NCBI GenBank assembly: GCA_964634005.1
Contig: CAZWKQ010000009.1
Location: 46,779 to 110,778 of the forward strand
Direction: 5' to 3'
Source: CAZWKQ01 sp964634005
Lineage (GTDB): Bacteria; Bacteroidota; Bacteroidia; Bacteroidales; JACABE01
Length of the DNA stretch: 64,000 nucleotides
In this document: positions 9,175 to 19,048 of the stretch, piece by piece
Position numbering within the stretch: position 1 is the first letter of the stretch
Layout: every line of letters starts with the position of its first letter
Made by a program: the position numbers and the translations under genes
Notes under the pieces: generated by a model
Databases searched by the model: none
Told to the model about the DNA's origin: nothing
What the model saw: only the letters and a program-made list of their open reading frames with translations

Positions 9175-11541
9175 TTAAAACTGGATACGATAAAGCATCA
9201 TAGGAAAAAATCCCTGCTGGTATGTAAGATATGTTTTCTTTTTATTACTATCGTATCCTTGCATAAAAGGAGAATGATGTGAAGTAACATTTTGCAAATC
9301 TAATGCCCACTCCTGATTTATCTTTCGTCCGTTTATTTTATAACCAATTCTTATATCCATACGAAAATAATCATCGAATTTTTCTTTGTAGGCATTTGTA
9401 TAATCGAATACTGCTTCTTCTTTTGCCATACTTTTTTGAATATCAATTGGTATATATCTTTTCCCTCCGGAATAAACTGTTTTAACATCAAATGTAAAAA
9501 AAGTTCGGGATTTAATTTTAAACTCATATCCTGCAAGTAAATTGAATATATAATTGCTGTTAAAAGCCGTATTTCGCCATATATTGTCGGTTCCCTTATA
9601 TTTTGAATCGAACAACGATGTTGTGAATAAAATATAATATCCGTCTTTTAATGACTTTTCGATTGTTATTTCAATACCATAATTGCGACCTTTTCCGCTG
9701 TTGACTAAACTGTCTTGATTGGGTATATTGAAAAACTCGCCTGCATTAAGCATAGAAAACTCGGGTATAATTTGACTAACAGGAATATTATAAATATTCT
9801 GATAATATGTTTCTGTTTTAAATCTAAGGTTTTCGTTCAATTGATATGAATATCCGAGAACAAAATGATCGGCTTTTGTTAAACCTAAGTTTTTATTTGT
9901 AAGTAATGTTATGTGGTTCACAGTATCATTGTATTCAAGAAAGTAAACCGATGCCGGTTGCATTTGACTATGCTTACCGTATCCTAACGATATTGTTTGC
10001 AAATCATTTAATTTCCATTCAATTCCTGTGCGAGGTTCTATAGAAAAGTCGGCGTTTATAGAGTTAGCTAAAATATTTATTCCAGAAAACAGCGATAAAA
10101 CATCGGTAAATTTGTACTGATATTGTGTATATGCTCTATAATTTAAAAAATTTTCTTTAGTATTATGTAGAGTAACGAATTTATTAAAATCGTAAAGATA
10201 GATACTATCAGTAAAATCAATTTTATTGTAATCTACATAAAATCCTATACCAAAATTGTTTTTGTTATTTATTTTTGATTTAAGATGAGAGGCAAGAGTG
10301 AGTTTTTTTTGTTCTTTTTCGCTACGAAAATTTTCCTGAATTCGATTTTGAGCAAATCTGTAAAAATCTATTTCAGCTTTATCGTTTGCTTTTTGCCCAG
10401 AGATAGTAGTTTTAATTCTTGTTTTCTGATTAAAGAAATATAGATTTGAAATACCTACAACCATTTGGCCTGCAGAAAATCTTGTTCGTGTATCGGTAGA
10501 ATTATATCCGGTAGCAACAGTATCATTAATATCGGCTCCTAAATCGATACTGCTGTTGCCAAAAATACCAAATGCGGAAAATTTTCCTGCCTTTTTAGTA
10601 GGTAAATCAATTTTGAATGTTAAGTCCTGATAATAAGGGATAGCATTTCCAGTACCAGTTCCAAATCCTATTTTGTGCATTAATGCAAGTGTAGAATAGC
10701 GGCCGTTTATAAGATAAGATGCTTTACTGTTTTTCGAAAACGGACCTTCGATACCAAATTCGAAACCATTAAAACCTATTTGGCCAGTATATTCGGTTTT
10801 TTGATTATTTCCACTTCTCATATTAAGGTCAAAAGCTCCAGAAATGCCGTTTGAAAATTGTGCAGGAAAAGCTCCGGTAAAAAAATCGGAATTTGTAAGC
10901 AAGTTGTTGTTGAGCATACTTACAGGGCCTCCCGTAGTACCTAATGCACCAAAATGATTGGGGTTTGGAATTTCTATATCATCAAGTCTCCATATAACTC
11001 CTATTGGCGAATTGCCCCTTATAATAATATCGTTGCGTGTATCGTTTTGCATAACTACCCCTGCATAATTGCCAACCATACGTGCCGGATCTCCGAGGCT
11101 ACCAGCAAAACGCTCGGTTTGTTCCACAGAAAACGATCGTGCGGATACGGGTGCCATTTCATTTATTGCTCTGCCATTGTTGGTATATGCTTTAATTTCT
11201 ATACCCTGCAAATTTTCTACTTTTTCAACCAACTCAATATTTACTACTAATTCTTTTCCCGATTGCAAAAATAAGTTTTTTACTTCTGTTGTATGATATC
11301 CCATATATGATACTGTTAAGCTTTGACGTCCTATTGGCAAGTTTTTTATTTCATACTCGCCCTCAATATTGGTTACTACTCCTATCAACGGATTTGTATT
11401 CTGAACCAACACGGTTGCTCCGGGCAAAGGTTGTTTACTGTCTTTATCTGTTACTCTCCCTCTTATGGTTTGATTTAATGTTTGAGAATAAACTAATGTT
11501 TTTAATGTTAAAGCTATTATTATTAATGCTATTGTTTTCAT
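9175..11541 (-). CDS. TonB-dependent outer-membrane receptor with CarboxypepD_reg domain
   Basis: I choose the ATG at 11541 (MKTIALIII, a clean signal peptide ending VYSQ), giving 788 residues; an in-frame upstream TTG at 11562 is less likely. A CarboxypepD_reg beta-sandwich (about 24-105; GRVTDKDSKQPLPGATV) precedes the plug (IIIRGNSPIGVIWRLDDIEIPN) and a 22-strand-type barrel ending in YRIQF. Such receptors import large or scarce substrates using TonB. The substrate cannot be read from the sequence. No SusD partner is present, so this is not a canonical Sus pair. The downstream LytS/LytTR pair may sense the same signal. Confidence 0.9.
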   Translation of the reverse strand: MKTIALIIIALTLKTLVYSQTLNQTIRGRVTDKDSKQPLPGATVLVQNTNPLIGVVTNIEGEYEIKNLPIGRQSLTVSYMGYHTTEVKNLFLQSGKELVVNIELVEKVENLQGIEIKAYTNNGRAINEMAPVSARSFSVEQTERFAGSLGDPARMVGNYAGVVMQNDTRNDIIIRGNSPIGVIWRLDDIEIPNPNHFGALGTTGGPVSMLNNNLLTNSDFFTGAFPAQFSNGISGAFDLNMRSGNNQKTEYTGQIGFNGFEFGIEGPFSKNSKASYLINGRYSTLALMHKIGFGTGTGNAIPYYQDLTFKIDLPTKKAGKFSAFGIFGNSSIDLGADINDTVATGYNSTDTRTRFSAGQMVVGISNLYFFNQKTRIKTTISGQKANDKAEIDFYRFAQNRIQENFRSEKEQKKLTLASHLKSKINNKNNFGIGFYVDYNKIDFTDSIYLYDFNKFVTLHNTKENFLNYRAYTQYQYKFTDVLSLFSGINILANSINADFSIEPRTGIEWKLNDLQTISLGYGKHSQMQPASVYFLEYNDTVNHITLLTNKNLGLTKADHFVLGYSYQLNENLRFKTETYYQNIYNIPVSQIIPEFSMLNAGEFFNIPNQDSLVNSGKGRNYGIEITIEKSLKDGYYILFTTSLFDSKYKGTDNIWRNTAFNSNYIFNLLAGYEFKIKSRTFFTFDVKTVYSGGKRYIPIDIQKSMAKEEAVFDYTNAYKEKFDDYFRMDIRIGYKINGRKINQEWALDLQNVTSHHSPFMQGYDSNKKKTYLTYQQGFFPMMLYRIQF

Positions 11542-11799
11542 ATTGATATTTTTTAATGGCAAATTTCATATTAAAGTCCCTCTTATTCAAATAACTTTTT
11601 TATGAACGATAAAAAATTGATATTTAACTAAAGAAAACTCAATCCGAATTTATACTTAATTTATTTGATTATATTATTTGTTACTTTGAAATGGTAAATT
11701 TTATTACGTTACATACTCCTAAATTCTGTTTTTTTAATAATTTCGCAGATTAATTAAAATATAATAACTAACTCTTATAAATTACTTCAAAAAATACTT

Positions 11800-13134
11800 A
11801 TGAAAAACATATTAATAGTTGGAGCAGGATTATCATCTTCGAGTTTAATTAAATACTTGTTGGATAACTCAACAGAAAACCAATGGAAAGTATATGTAGG
11901 TGATGTAAATAAAAACACTGCAGAAAGTAAAATTAACGGACACCCTAATGGCGTTGCAATCAGTTTCGATATATTTAATGAAACACAAAAAGATGCTGAA
12001 ATTGCAAAGGCTGATGTTGTAATATCGATGTTGCCTGCAAAATTTCATCCTATTGTAGCACAAAGTTGTATTAAACACGGCAAACACATGATAACGGCTT
12101 CATATGTTTCAAACGAAATGAAACAACTAAACGACGAAGCTAAGAGTAAAGGATTGAGTTTTTTGAACGAACTTGGAGTTGATCCGGGAATTGACCACAT
12201 GTCGGCAATGAAAATTGTCGATAAAATAAGGAATGAAGGCGGAAAATTACTTGCATTCAAATCATCTACAGGTGGATTAATAGCGCCTGAATATGACAAT
12301 AATCCATGGAACTACAAGTTTACATGGAATCCTCGTAATGTTGTTTTGGCCGGTCAAGGTGTATCGATGTATCTCGAAAAAGGCGATGTAAAATATATAC
12401 CATATCACAGGCTTTTCGAAAGATTAGAAAAAATAGAAATCCCCGGTCTTGGCGATTTCGAAATTTACCCAAACAGAGATTCATTGAAATACCGCGAAAT
12501 ATACAATTTGAATGATATTCCCACAATTTTTAGAGGCACAATACGACGTCCGGGATATTGCAAGGCATGGAATATATTTGTTCAATTAGGACTTACTGAC
12601 GACACTTATACTATAGAAAACTCCGCAAATATGACTTACCGTCAATTCATCAATATGTATCTGCCATACCATAATACCAAAAGCGTTGAGGAAAAAATTA
12701 TTGAGCAGTTTAATCTTGATATTAATTCCGATGAAATGAATAAGCTAAAATGGTTGGGGATATTCGAAAACGATAAAATTGGACTTGAAAAAGCAACACC
12801 TGCTCAAATATTACAGAAAAAATTAGAAGAAAAATGGGTTCTGGGCAAAGACGACAAGGATTTGATTGTAATGCAACACCAGTTCGAATATTCTAAGAAC
12901 AATAAAAATTACAGGATAATATCATCGCTTAACGTTATTGGACAAGATACAACCCATACCGCTATGTCGCTTACGGTAGGATTGCCTGTAGCAATTGCTA
13001 CTAAAATGCTTCTAACCGGAAAAATAAAATTAACCGGAGTACATACCCCTGTAATTCCCGAGCTATACAATCCTATACTCGATGAATTAGAACAATACGG
13101 TATTGTATTTACAGAAACTGAAACCGAAATTTAA
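11800..13134 (+). CDS. Saccharopine dehydrogenase-like oxidoreductase
   Basis: The 444-residue protein has an N-terminal Rossmann fold (ILIVGAGLSSSSLIKYLL) and the Lys9-type signature features (DVVISMLPAKFHP, then LNELGVDPGIDHMSAM, then FKSSTGGLIAPEYDNNPW). The family interconverts saccharopine with lysine or with glutamate and aminoadipate semialdehyde using NAD(P). A TerB-DnaJ protein and a class III aminotransferase follow closely on the same strand, which suggests amino-acid breakdown or synthesis. The direction and exact substrate are not determined by sequence. Confidence is high for family and moderate for substrate. Confidence 0.82.
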   Translation: MKNILIVGAGLSSSSLIKYLLDNSTENQWKVYVGDVNKNTAESKINGHPNGVAISFDIFNETQKDAEIAKADVVISMLPAKFHPIVAQSCIKHGKHMITASYVSNEMKQLNDEAKSKGLSFLNELGVDPGIDHMSAMKIVDKIRNEGGKLLAFKSSTGGLIAPEYDNNPWNYKFTWNPRNVVLAGQGVSMYLEKGDVKYIPYHRLFERLEKIEIPGLGDFEIYPNRDSLKYREIYNLNDIPTIFRGTIRRPGYCKAWNIFVQLGLTDDTYTIENSANMTYRQFINMYLPYHNTKSVEEKIIEQFNLDINSDEMNKLKWLGIFENDKIGLEKATPAQILQKKLEEKWVLGKDDKDLIVMQHQFEYSKNNKNYRIISSLNVIGQDTTHTAMSLTVGLPVAIATKMLLTGKIKLTGVHTPVIPELYNPILDELEQYGIVFTETETEI

Positions 13135-13142
13135 AGAAATAT

Positions 13143-13871
13143 ATGGGAAAATACGGTAAATGGATTGGCGGAGCATTAGGTTGGGCATTTGGAGGTCCTA
13201 TCGGGGCAATATTGGGTTTTGCATTCGGTTCTATGATTGACGGAGCAACGGTAAGCACAACAGATACAGACCCAAGAGGCGGACAAACACAAAAAGGCGA
13301 TTTTATTGCAAGTTTGCTTGTCCTGACTGCTGCTGTTATGAAAGCCGACAATAAGATTTTACGCTCTGAACTCGATTATGTCAAAAACTTCTTCGTTCGT
13401 CAGTTTGGAGTAAAATTTACCGAACAGAAAATGCTTCTTTTACGAGAAATATTAAAACAAGACATACCGCTTTACGATGTTTGTACACAAGTAAAGCTGA
13501 ATATGGACTACGAATCGCGTTTACAACTTATTCATTTTCTTTTTGGCATTTCATCTGCAGATGGACAGGTTCATGCCAACGAAATTGCCGTTATCGAAAA
13601 CATAGCAAGGCTAATTAGCATAAGTACAAGCGATTTTACTTCAATTAAAGCCATGTTTATCGACGATACCGACAGTGCTTACAAAATACTTGAGGTATCT
13701 CCCGATGCAAGCGACGAAGAAATAAAAAAAGCATACCGACGTCTTGCGGTAATGTATCATCCCGACAAGGTTAGTCATCTTGGCGAAGAAATTCAAAACT
13801 CTGCTAAAGAAAAATTTCAGAAACTAAACGCTGCCTATGAAAAAATAAAAAAACAAAGAGGTATAGTATAA
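13143..13871 (+). CDS. TerB and J-domain (DjlA-like) co-chaperone
   Basis: The 242-residue protein begins with a glycine-rich, zipper-like hydrophobic segment (GGALGWAFGGPIGAILGFAFG), probably membrane-associated. A TerB-like helical domain follows (about 55-165), and a C-terminal J-domain (about 178-240) carries the HPD motif in YHPDK needed to stimulate DnaK. This is the DjlA-type order with a glycine-zipper anchor. It starts 8 bases after the saccharopine dehydrogenase-like gene and ends 10 bases before the aminotransferase gene, so it is inside that operon. Client unknown. Confidence 0.85.
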   Translation: MGKYGKWIGGALGWAFGGPIGAILGFAFGSMIDGATVSTTDTDPRGGQTQKGDFIASLLVLTAAVMKADNKILRSELDYVKNFFVRQFGVKFTEQKMLLLREILKQDIPLYDVCTQVKLNMDYESRLQLIHFLFGISSADGQVHANEIAVIENIARLISISTSDFTSIKAMFIDDTDSAYKILEVSPDASDEEIKKAYRRLAVMYHPDKVSHLGEEIQNSAKEKFQKLNAAYEKIKKQRGIV

Positions 13872-13881
13872 TTATTTTAAA

Positions 13882-15078
13882 ATGGACAGCTTATACAACG
13901 AATTTAAAAAATATATAGCTCAATCGTCTGAATTTAAGCCCTTTCAACTTGAAATTAATAAGGCTGAGGGAGTTTATGTAGAAGATATTTACAGGAAAAA
14001 GTACATAGATTTGATGTCGGGTATTTCGGTAAGTAATATCGGACACAGGCATCCTCGAGTAATTGAAGCTGTGAGAAAACAGTTGGATGCCTATATGCAC
14101 GTTATGGTTTATGGCGAATTTATCGAAAGTCCTCAGATAAAACTTGCACAAAAACTATGCTCTCTACTACCCGATAATCTCGATACGGTGTTTTATGTAA
14201 ACTCCGGCAGCGAAGCTATCGAGGGAGCATTGAAGTTAGCAAAAAAATATACTAAAAGACACGAAATAGTTGCATTCAAAAATTCTTATCACGGTAGTAC
14301 TATGGGAGCAATATCGTTGCTTAGCCAACAAGACTTCAAACAACCCTTTTTGCCTCTTTTGCCCGATATCAGAATTCTCGAATTTAACAACACAGCACTA
14401 TTAAATCAAATAACCGAAAAAACAGCTTGCGTCGTAACTGAAGTTATACAAGCCGGTTCAGGAATTATACCAGCCGAAAAAGAATTTTTAGAAACACTCA
14501 GAAAAAGATGCAACGAAACCGGAACATTACTTATTTTCGACGAAATTCAAACCGGCTACGGCAGAACCGGCAAACTGTTTGCATTCGAACACTACAACAT
14601 TGTTCCCGATATACTTTGTATTGGCAAAAGCTTCGGCGGCGAACTTCCTTTAGCTGCTTTTATTTCATCAAACCAAATAATGAACGTTCTAAATCAAGGT
14701 CATCCTCTCTATGGTCATGCTACTACTTTTGGCGGACATCCTGTATGTTGCGCTGCATCTCTTGCTACATTAAATGTTTTAATTGATGAAAACATTATTG
14801 ATTCAGTACCGGCTAAGTCTGCTCTTTTTATCAAACATTTAAAGAATCATACTGCAATCAATGAAATCAGGGGCAAAGGATTATTTTTGTCGGTAGAAGT
14901 TAAAAACTTCAATAATATCGAAAAAATCATAGAAGATTTAATCAATAATGGTATTATAACATTTTGGTTTTTATTCAATCACAAAGCATTTTCGATAATA
15001 CCACCATTAACAATAAACGAAAACGAAATCGAAACTGCCTGTGAAAAAATAATTAATGTCCTCGATAAATATATTTAA
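13882..15078 (+). CDS. Class III PLP-dependent aminotransferase
   Basis: This 398-residue enzyme has the class III signatures: VNSGSEAIEGALKLAKKYT, the Asp-containing LLIFDEIQTGYGRTG, and the PLP lysine Lys249 in GKSFGGELPLAA. The family includes acetylornithine, ornithine, 4-aminobutyrate and lysine aminotransferases, which act on terminal or alpha amino groups with 2-oxoglutarate or pyruvate as acceptor. Its place two genes after a saccharopine dehydrogenase-like enzyme favours an amino-acid semialdehyde pathway, but the substrate is not assigned. A TPR lipoprotein follows 19 bases downstream. Confidence 0.85.
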   Translation: MDSLYNEFKKYIAQSSEFKPFQLEINKAEGVYVEDIYRKKYIDLMSGISVSNIGHRHPRVIEAVRKQLDAYMHVMVYGEFIESPQIKLAQKLCSLLPDNLDTVFYVNSGSEAIEGALKLAKKYTKRHEIVAFKNSYHGSTMGAISLLSQQDFKQPFLPLLPDIRILEFNNTALLNQITEKTACVVTEVIQAGSGIIPAEKEFLETLRKRCNETGTLLIFDEIQTGYGRTGKLFAFEHYNIVPDILCIGKSFGGELPLAAFISSNQIMNVLNQGHPLYGHATTFGGHPVCCAASLATLNVLIDENIIDSVPAKSALFIKHLKNHTAINEIRGKGLFLSVEVKNFNNIEKIIEDLINNGIITFWFLFNHKAFSIIPPLTINENEIETACEKIINVLDKYI

Positions 15079-15097
15079 TCTATTAATATAAATCACC

Positions 15098-15505
15098 ATG
15101 AAACAAAAAGTTATATATCTGTTACTCCTTTTTATTATATCAGTTTCATGTACAGATAAAGAAAAAGAAACACAAAAGTATTTGAATTCAGCATTAGTAA
15201 AAATTGATAACTCGGATTTCGACGGTGCATTAAATGACCTTAACAAAGCAATAGAATTATCGCCCAAGAATTTTAAACTTTATTTTACAAGAGGAAACAC
15301 ATATTTCAATAAACAACAATATAATAACGCTATAGCCGATTACGATAAAGCAATCGCATTAAATGAAAAATACACTGATGCTTATTTCAATCGTGGTAAT
15401 ACTTACCAATTATTAAACAATAACGACAAAGCCTGTGCCGACTATATTACTGCTTATAAACTCGGCAAACCTAATATTGAAGACAAAGTAAGAAGATGTA
15501 AATAG
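15098..15505 (+). CDS. TPR-repeat lipoprotein
   Basis: The 135-residue protein starts with a hydrophobic signal and lipobox (ISVSCTD, Cys about residue 19). Two or three TPRs follow (DFDGALNDLNKAIELSPKN, QYNNAIADYDKAIALNEKY and a partial third with NDKACADYITAYKLG). It is probably anchored in a membrane facing the periplasm as a protein-interaction scaffold. It lies 19 bases after the aminotransferase gene and may be the last gene of that unit. No specific partner can be named. Confidence 0.78.
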   Translation: MKQKVIYLLLLFIISVSCTDKEKETQKYLNSALVKIDNSDFDGALNDLNKAIELSPKNFKLYFTRGNTYFNKQQYNNAIADYDKAIALNEKYTDAYFNRGNTYQLLNNNDKACADYITAYKLGKPNIEDKVRRCK

Positions 15506-15537
15506 AGTCGAAAACTGCAATTTCGTTAGTACTTTTA

Positions 15538-16188
15538 TTATTTTTTTGAAATAACCAAACCGTTTAAAAAACTTTCGAGCGAAGCTTTATACTTTTTAAA
15601 CAGATTGCTTGATGTATAAGTTATAAGTTGTAAAGAGCCGTTTTCGTCAGAATAGTAATACCCGAAATAAACGAATTTTATACCCTGTATAGTACCTTCC
15701 ATTTGAAGGCAAAGAACTTCTTCTTTATTATTTACTTTTCGTTTTTCTTCCAAAACAATTTTAATATCAGGTGCCACATTCTGAGCATTTTGCAAAGCAA
15801 TCTGTTTTAGATTGTTCAACGGAACTTCAATTCTTTCGGTAATAAGCATGGCATAAGCATCTTCGCCTTTAAGCCTAAATTCATACTCAGCCGAAGCCGA
15901 TTCATCCGAAGGCTTGTTAAAGCTCCATTTCTTTGCATTAATCCATACTCCTATATCTAGTATTTTGCTCTTAACCTGAAAATCAGCATCAATATCCTTA
16001 GTAAAGTGAGTTGGATTTATCTTAATACTACTGCTACTTGCAGTTTCATTAACATCTTTTACATATTTCCATGTGCCGTCGTCATACAAATATACCTGAT
16101 CGCCGGTACCTGTAATAGCAATTATCTGCGATTTTAGTGATTGACCAAAAAACAGAAAAGCGAATAAAATAAAAATCAGTTTTCTCAT
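15538..16188 (-). CDS. Secreted protein of unknown function
   Basis: The 216-residue protein has a signal peptide (to about residue 20, ending LKSQ). It then has a short SH3-like opening seen in many Bacteroidota exported proteins (VYLYDDGTWKYV). The rest is an alpha/beta region without a motif I recognise. It converges with the TPR lipoprotein and is divergent from the YitT gene 90 bases away. Function unknown. Confidence 0.65.
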   Translation of the reverse strand: MRKLIFILFAFLFFGQSLKSQIIAITGTGDQVYLYDDGTWKYVKDVNETASSSSIKINPTHFTKDIDADFQVKSKILDIGVWINAKKWSFNKPSDESASAEYEFRLKGEDAYAMLITERIEVPLNNLKQIALQNAQNVAPDIKIVLEEKRKVNNKEEVLCLQMEGTIQGIKFVYFGYYYSDENGSLQLITYTSSNLFKKYKASLESFLNGLVISKK

Positions 16189-16278
16189 TAAGTAATTTTT
16201 TTTATAAATAAAACATCAAGTAAATTACATTCGGGAAAAATAAATAATTTTACTTTAACTTTAATAAAATCTTTTAAG

Positions 16279-17253
16279 ATGCTTAACAAAATTAAAAAAA
16301 TATTCGCACGAGTAACATATTATAATAAAAATATTGAAAATAAAAGCTATTATTCAGATTATCAGAAGGCAAAGTTTTATTATCATTGGCAACATAATTT
16401 GCTGAGAAGATCAAAAGATATAATATTTATCCTAATAGGCACATTGTCAGCAGCTTTCGGATTAAAAGGTTTTTTATTGCCAAATAACTTTATCGACGGA
16501 GGTGCTGTAGGTATTTCATTATTGATACGTGAAGTTACAAATATTAAATTATCTGTTTTACTTATAGTTGTAAATGCTCCGTTTATTTTACTGGGAATTA
16601 AAATTATAAGTAAGGAGTTTGCAATAAAAACAGCCATAGGAATAATCTTATTATCAGTTTTTACAGCTTACATCCCATACCCCCAAATAACACACGACAA
16701 ATTGCTGGTAGCCGTTTTCGGAGGTTTCTTTCTTGGAGTTGGAATAGGTATGGCAGTCAGAGGAGGCGGAGTTATAGACGGCACTGAAGTTTTGGCAATT
16801 TCATTGTATCGTAAGTATGGAATAACTGTAGGCGATGTTATTCTAATAATAAATATCATAATATTTTCGGTTGCCGCATACCTTTTATCCGTTGAAATAG
16901 CTTTATACTCTATACTTACATATTTATCGGCATCAAAAACCGTAGATTTTATAATCGAAGGCATCGAAGAATTAACAGGAGTAAGTATTATTTCAGTAAA
17001 AGCCGATGAAATACGTAAAATGATTATCAATAAAATGGGAAGAGGCGTAACAATATATAATGGTGAGAGAGGTATGGAAAATAACGACGTTTGTAAAAAA
17101 GAAATTCAAATTGTTTTCACAGTAATAACACGACTTGAAATAAACCGTTTAAAAGCCGAAGTCGATCAGATTGACCCCAATGCTTTTATTTTTATGACAA
17201 ATATTAAAGACACCAAAGGAGGAACCCTAAAAAAACGTCCGTTGAAAAGTTAA
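16279..17253 (+). CDS. YitT family membrane protein (DUF161/DUF2179)
   Basis: The 324-residue protein has a ~45-residue charged N-terminus and five or six hydrophobic segments (DIIFILIGTLSAAFGLKGFLL onward to about residue 215). A cytoplasmic DUF2179 domain follows (about 225-320; GVTIYNGERGM, IQIVFTVITRLEI). The LPNNFIDGGAVGISLLI motif is typical of YitT proteins, widespread integral membrane proteins with no firmly established transport substrate. The gene stands alone between a divergent secreted-protein gene and a lipoprotein gene with its own promoter. Confidence 0.88.
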   Translation: MLNKIKKIFARVTYYNKNIENKSYYSDYQKAKFYYHWQHNLLRRSKDIIFILIGTLSAAFGLKGFLLPNNFIDGGAVGISLLIREVTNIKLSVLLIVVNAPFILLGIKIISKEFAIKTAIGIILLSVFTAYIPYPQITHDKLLVAVFGGFFLGVGIGMAVRGGGVIDGTEVLAISLYRKYGITVGDVILIINIIIFSVAAYLLSVEIALYSILTYLSASKTVDFIIEGIEELTGVSIISVKADEIRKMIINKMGRGVTIYNGERGMENNDVCKKEIQIVFTVITRLEINRLKAEVDQIDPNAFIFMTNIKDTKGGTLKKRPLKS

Positions 17254-17303
17254 AATAAAATTAAAAAAAGTTTTAAATGGATATAATTTTTTTAAAAATT
17301 TCA

Positions 17304-17311
17304 TATTTTTG
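17304..17311 (+). promoter_or_regulatory. -7 box upstream of the lipocalin-like lipoprotein
   Basis: TATTTTTG matches TAnnTTTG and would give a leader of about 80 bases before the ATG at 17401. That leader contains a direct repeat (AATTAAATATTA-like copies near 17317 and 17387). No TTG at standard spacing was seen. Confidence 0.4.
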
Positions 17312-17400
17312 TAATTAAATTAAATATTATAAACCATTTAATAATCAAATCAATATAATTTAAATGTTTTACTTTTCAGTATGTAATAAAATTAAATATT

Positions 17401-17871
17401 ATGAAAAAAATTACAATTAAAATCGGATTAATTTTATTATTGTCAGCAGTCTTTATTTCATGCAATAAAGATGATATTCCCAAAGACCCTGTTACTGCGA
17501 ATACACTAATTGGAAACTGGAGAGTAACAGGAACATTGGTTACAACAACCAATACTGCTCCAAATTCGCCTCAACCCGGTTTTCAAGCAATGGATTATTG
17601 GGAAATAGGACTTGAAAATAATGTCCCTGTTCTCAAAACTTCTAAAGGAACTGTTAATGGAAGTGTTGTCGGTAAGGGTTATCACTTTGAAGGTCAATTC
17701 GATGTAGCTGCAGGATATGTTTGGTGTACATTTGTAATTGAGGTTACTCCAAGCGTTCAGGCCGGTAAAATGTACGGGACCGAAGAATTTAAGTACTTTG
17801 GATTAAACGGTGTCGGTCAACCTATGTTTTTAGGAACAGAATCGTGGAAACTCGACGGCGATAAACTGTAA
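17401..17871 (+). CDS. Small lipocalin-like lipoprotein
   Basis: The 156-residue protein has a lipobox (VFISCNKD, Cys about residue 21) and a start to the mature part (LIGNWRVTGTLV) like that of Bacteroidota lipocalin-like or DUF-type lipoproteins. The remaining beta-strand pattern fits a small barrel. No catalytic motif is visible. It is probably monocistronic. Function unknown. Confidence 0.68.
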   Translation: MKKITIKIGLILLLSAVFISCNKDDIPKDPVTANTLIGNWRVTGTLVTTTNTAPNSPQPGFQAMDYWEIGLENNVPVLKTSKGTVNGSVVGKGYHFEGQFDVAAGYVWCTFVIEVTPSVQAGKMYGTEEFKYFGLNGVGQPMFLGTESWKLDGDKL

Positions 17872-17968
17872 TTTCTGCCTTTACGGCTTATTTCTTAATA
17901 AAAATTAAAGTCCTGCCTTTTTGCATAAGTGCAAATCAAAATATATTAGCAATTTTCAAAAAAAAAAC

Positions 17969-17976
17969 TAATTTTG
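17969..17976 (+). promoter_or_regulatory. -7 box for the arcC-arcB unit
   Basis: TAATTTTG on the plus strand, about 95 bases before the carbamate kinase ATG. No TTG at standard spacing was found. The resulting leader of about 85 bases is long for this window. Confidence 0.45.
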
Positions 17977-18070
17977 CCGAAAATAATTTGTTACAGGCTA
18001 ACTTAACTTAATTAATAAGCTGAGTAGTCTGTTGTTTTTTGTTTGAAAAATATTAATTTTATTTAATTAT

Positions 18071-19015
18071 ATGAAAAAGAAATTAGCTGTAATTGCATTT
18101 GGAGGAAATGCCTTATTAAGAGGCGACCAAATTGGTACTATCGACGAACAGGAAGCAAACGTATATGAAACCTGTTCTTATTTATTGGAATTGCTGAAGA
18201 AAGACTATGACATAGTTATAGGACACGGCAATGGTCCACAAGTTGGAAATGTTTTATTACAACACGAAGCAGGCCATAAGATGTTTGGTCTTCCTGCTAT
18301 GCCTATAGATTTTTGTGTTGCCGAAACCCAAGGTTCTATCGGTTATATGATAGAACAACAAATGAGAAATGTTCTGGAAGCTGCAGGCATGGAAAGAGAT
18401 ATTATTACATTGATAACACAGGTAGAAGTTGACAAAAACGACCCTGCATTCAATAATCCTACAAAACCTGTTGGCCCATATCTTACAAAAGAAGAAGCAG
18501 AAAAATATTCTGCAGAAACAGGGGCAAAATTTGCCGAAGACCCACGTGGTAGAGGTTATCGCAAAGTTGTTGCTTCACCAAAACCAATGAAGATTAACAA
18601 TATACATTCAATTGAAAAACTGGCAAGAGACGGGCAAATAGTTATTACTGTTGGTGGTGGCGGAATACCCGTTTTCCATGTAGAACCCAATAAGCTGCAA
18701 GGTATTGATGCCGTTATCGATAAAGACCTTGCTTCATCTTTGTTAGCTACAAAAATTGGAGCCGATGAATTTTATATTCTTACTGACGTTCCTAAAGTTT
18801 GTATAAATTTCAATAAACCTGACGAAAAGAAACTCGACAGAATATCTGTTGCTGAAGCCAAAGAATACTTAGCTCAGGGACATTTTGCCGAAGGTAGCAT
18901 GGCTCCAAAAGTTCGAGCTGCAATCTATTTCATCGAAAATGGCGGTAAAGAGTGTATTATTACAACTGCAAGTACTCTTGGAAATCACAACGGAGGCACA
19001 ATTATTTACGCATAA
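18071..19015 (+). CDS. arcC: Carbamate kinase
   Basis: The 314-residue enzyme has the carbamate kinase signatures: AFGGNALLRG at the N-terminus, VIGHGNGPQVGNVL, and VTVGGGGIPVF. It interconverts carbamoyl phosphate plus ADP with ATP plus carbamate, usually making ATP in arginine, citrulline or agmatine fermentation. Ornithine carbamoyltransferase follows 33 bases downstream and shares the terminator at 20066, so the pair turns citrulline plus phosphate into ornithine, CO2, ammonia and ATP. No arginine deiminase gene is in the window. Confidence 0.95.
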   Translation: MKKKLAVIAFGGNALLRGDQIGTIDEQEANVYETCSYLLELLKKDYDIVIGHGNGPQVGNVLLQHEAGHKMFGLPAMPIDFCVAETQGSIGYMIEQQMRNVLEAAGMERDIITLITQVEVDKNDPAFNNPTKPVGPYLTKEEAEKYSAETGAKFAEDPRGRGYRKVVASPKPMKINNIHSIEKLARDGQIVITVGGGGIPVFHVEPNKLQGIDAVIDKDLASSLLATKIGADEFYILTDVPKVCINFNKPDEKKLDRISVAEAKEYLAQGHFAEGSMAPKVRAAIYFIENGGKECIITTASTLGNHNGGTIIYA

Positions 19016-19048
19016 AAAATTAATAATTCAAAATAAAACGGAGGATTT

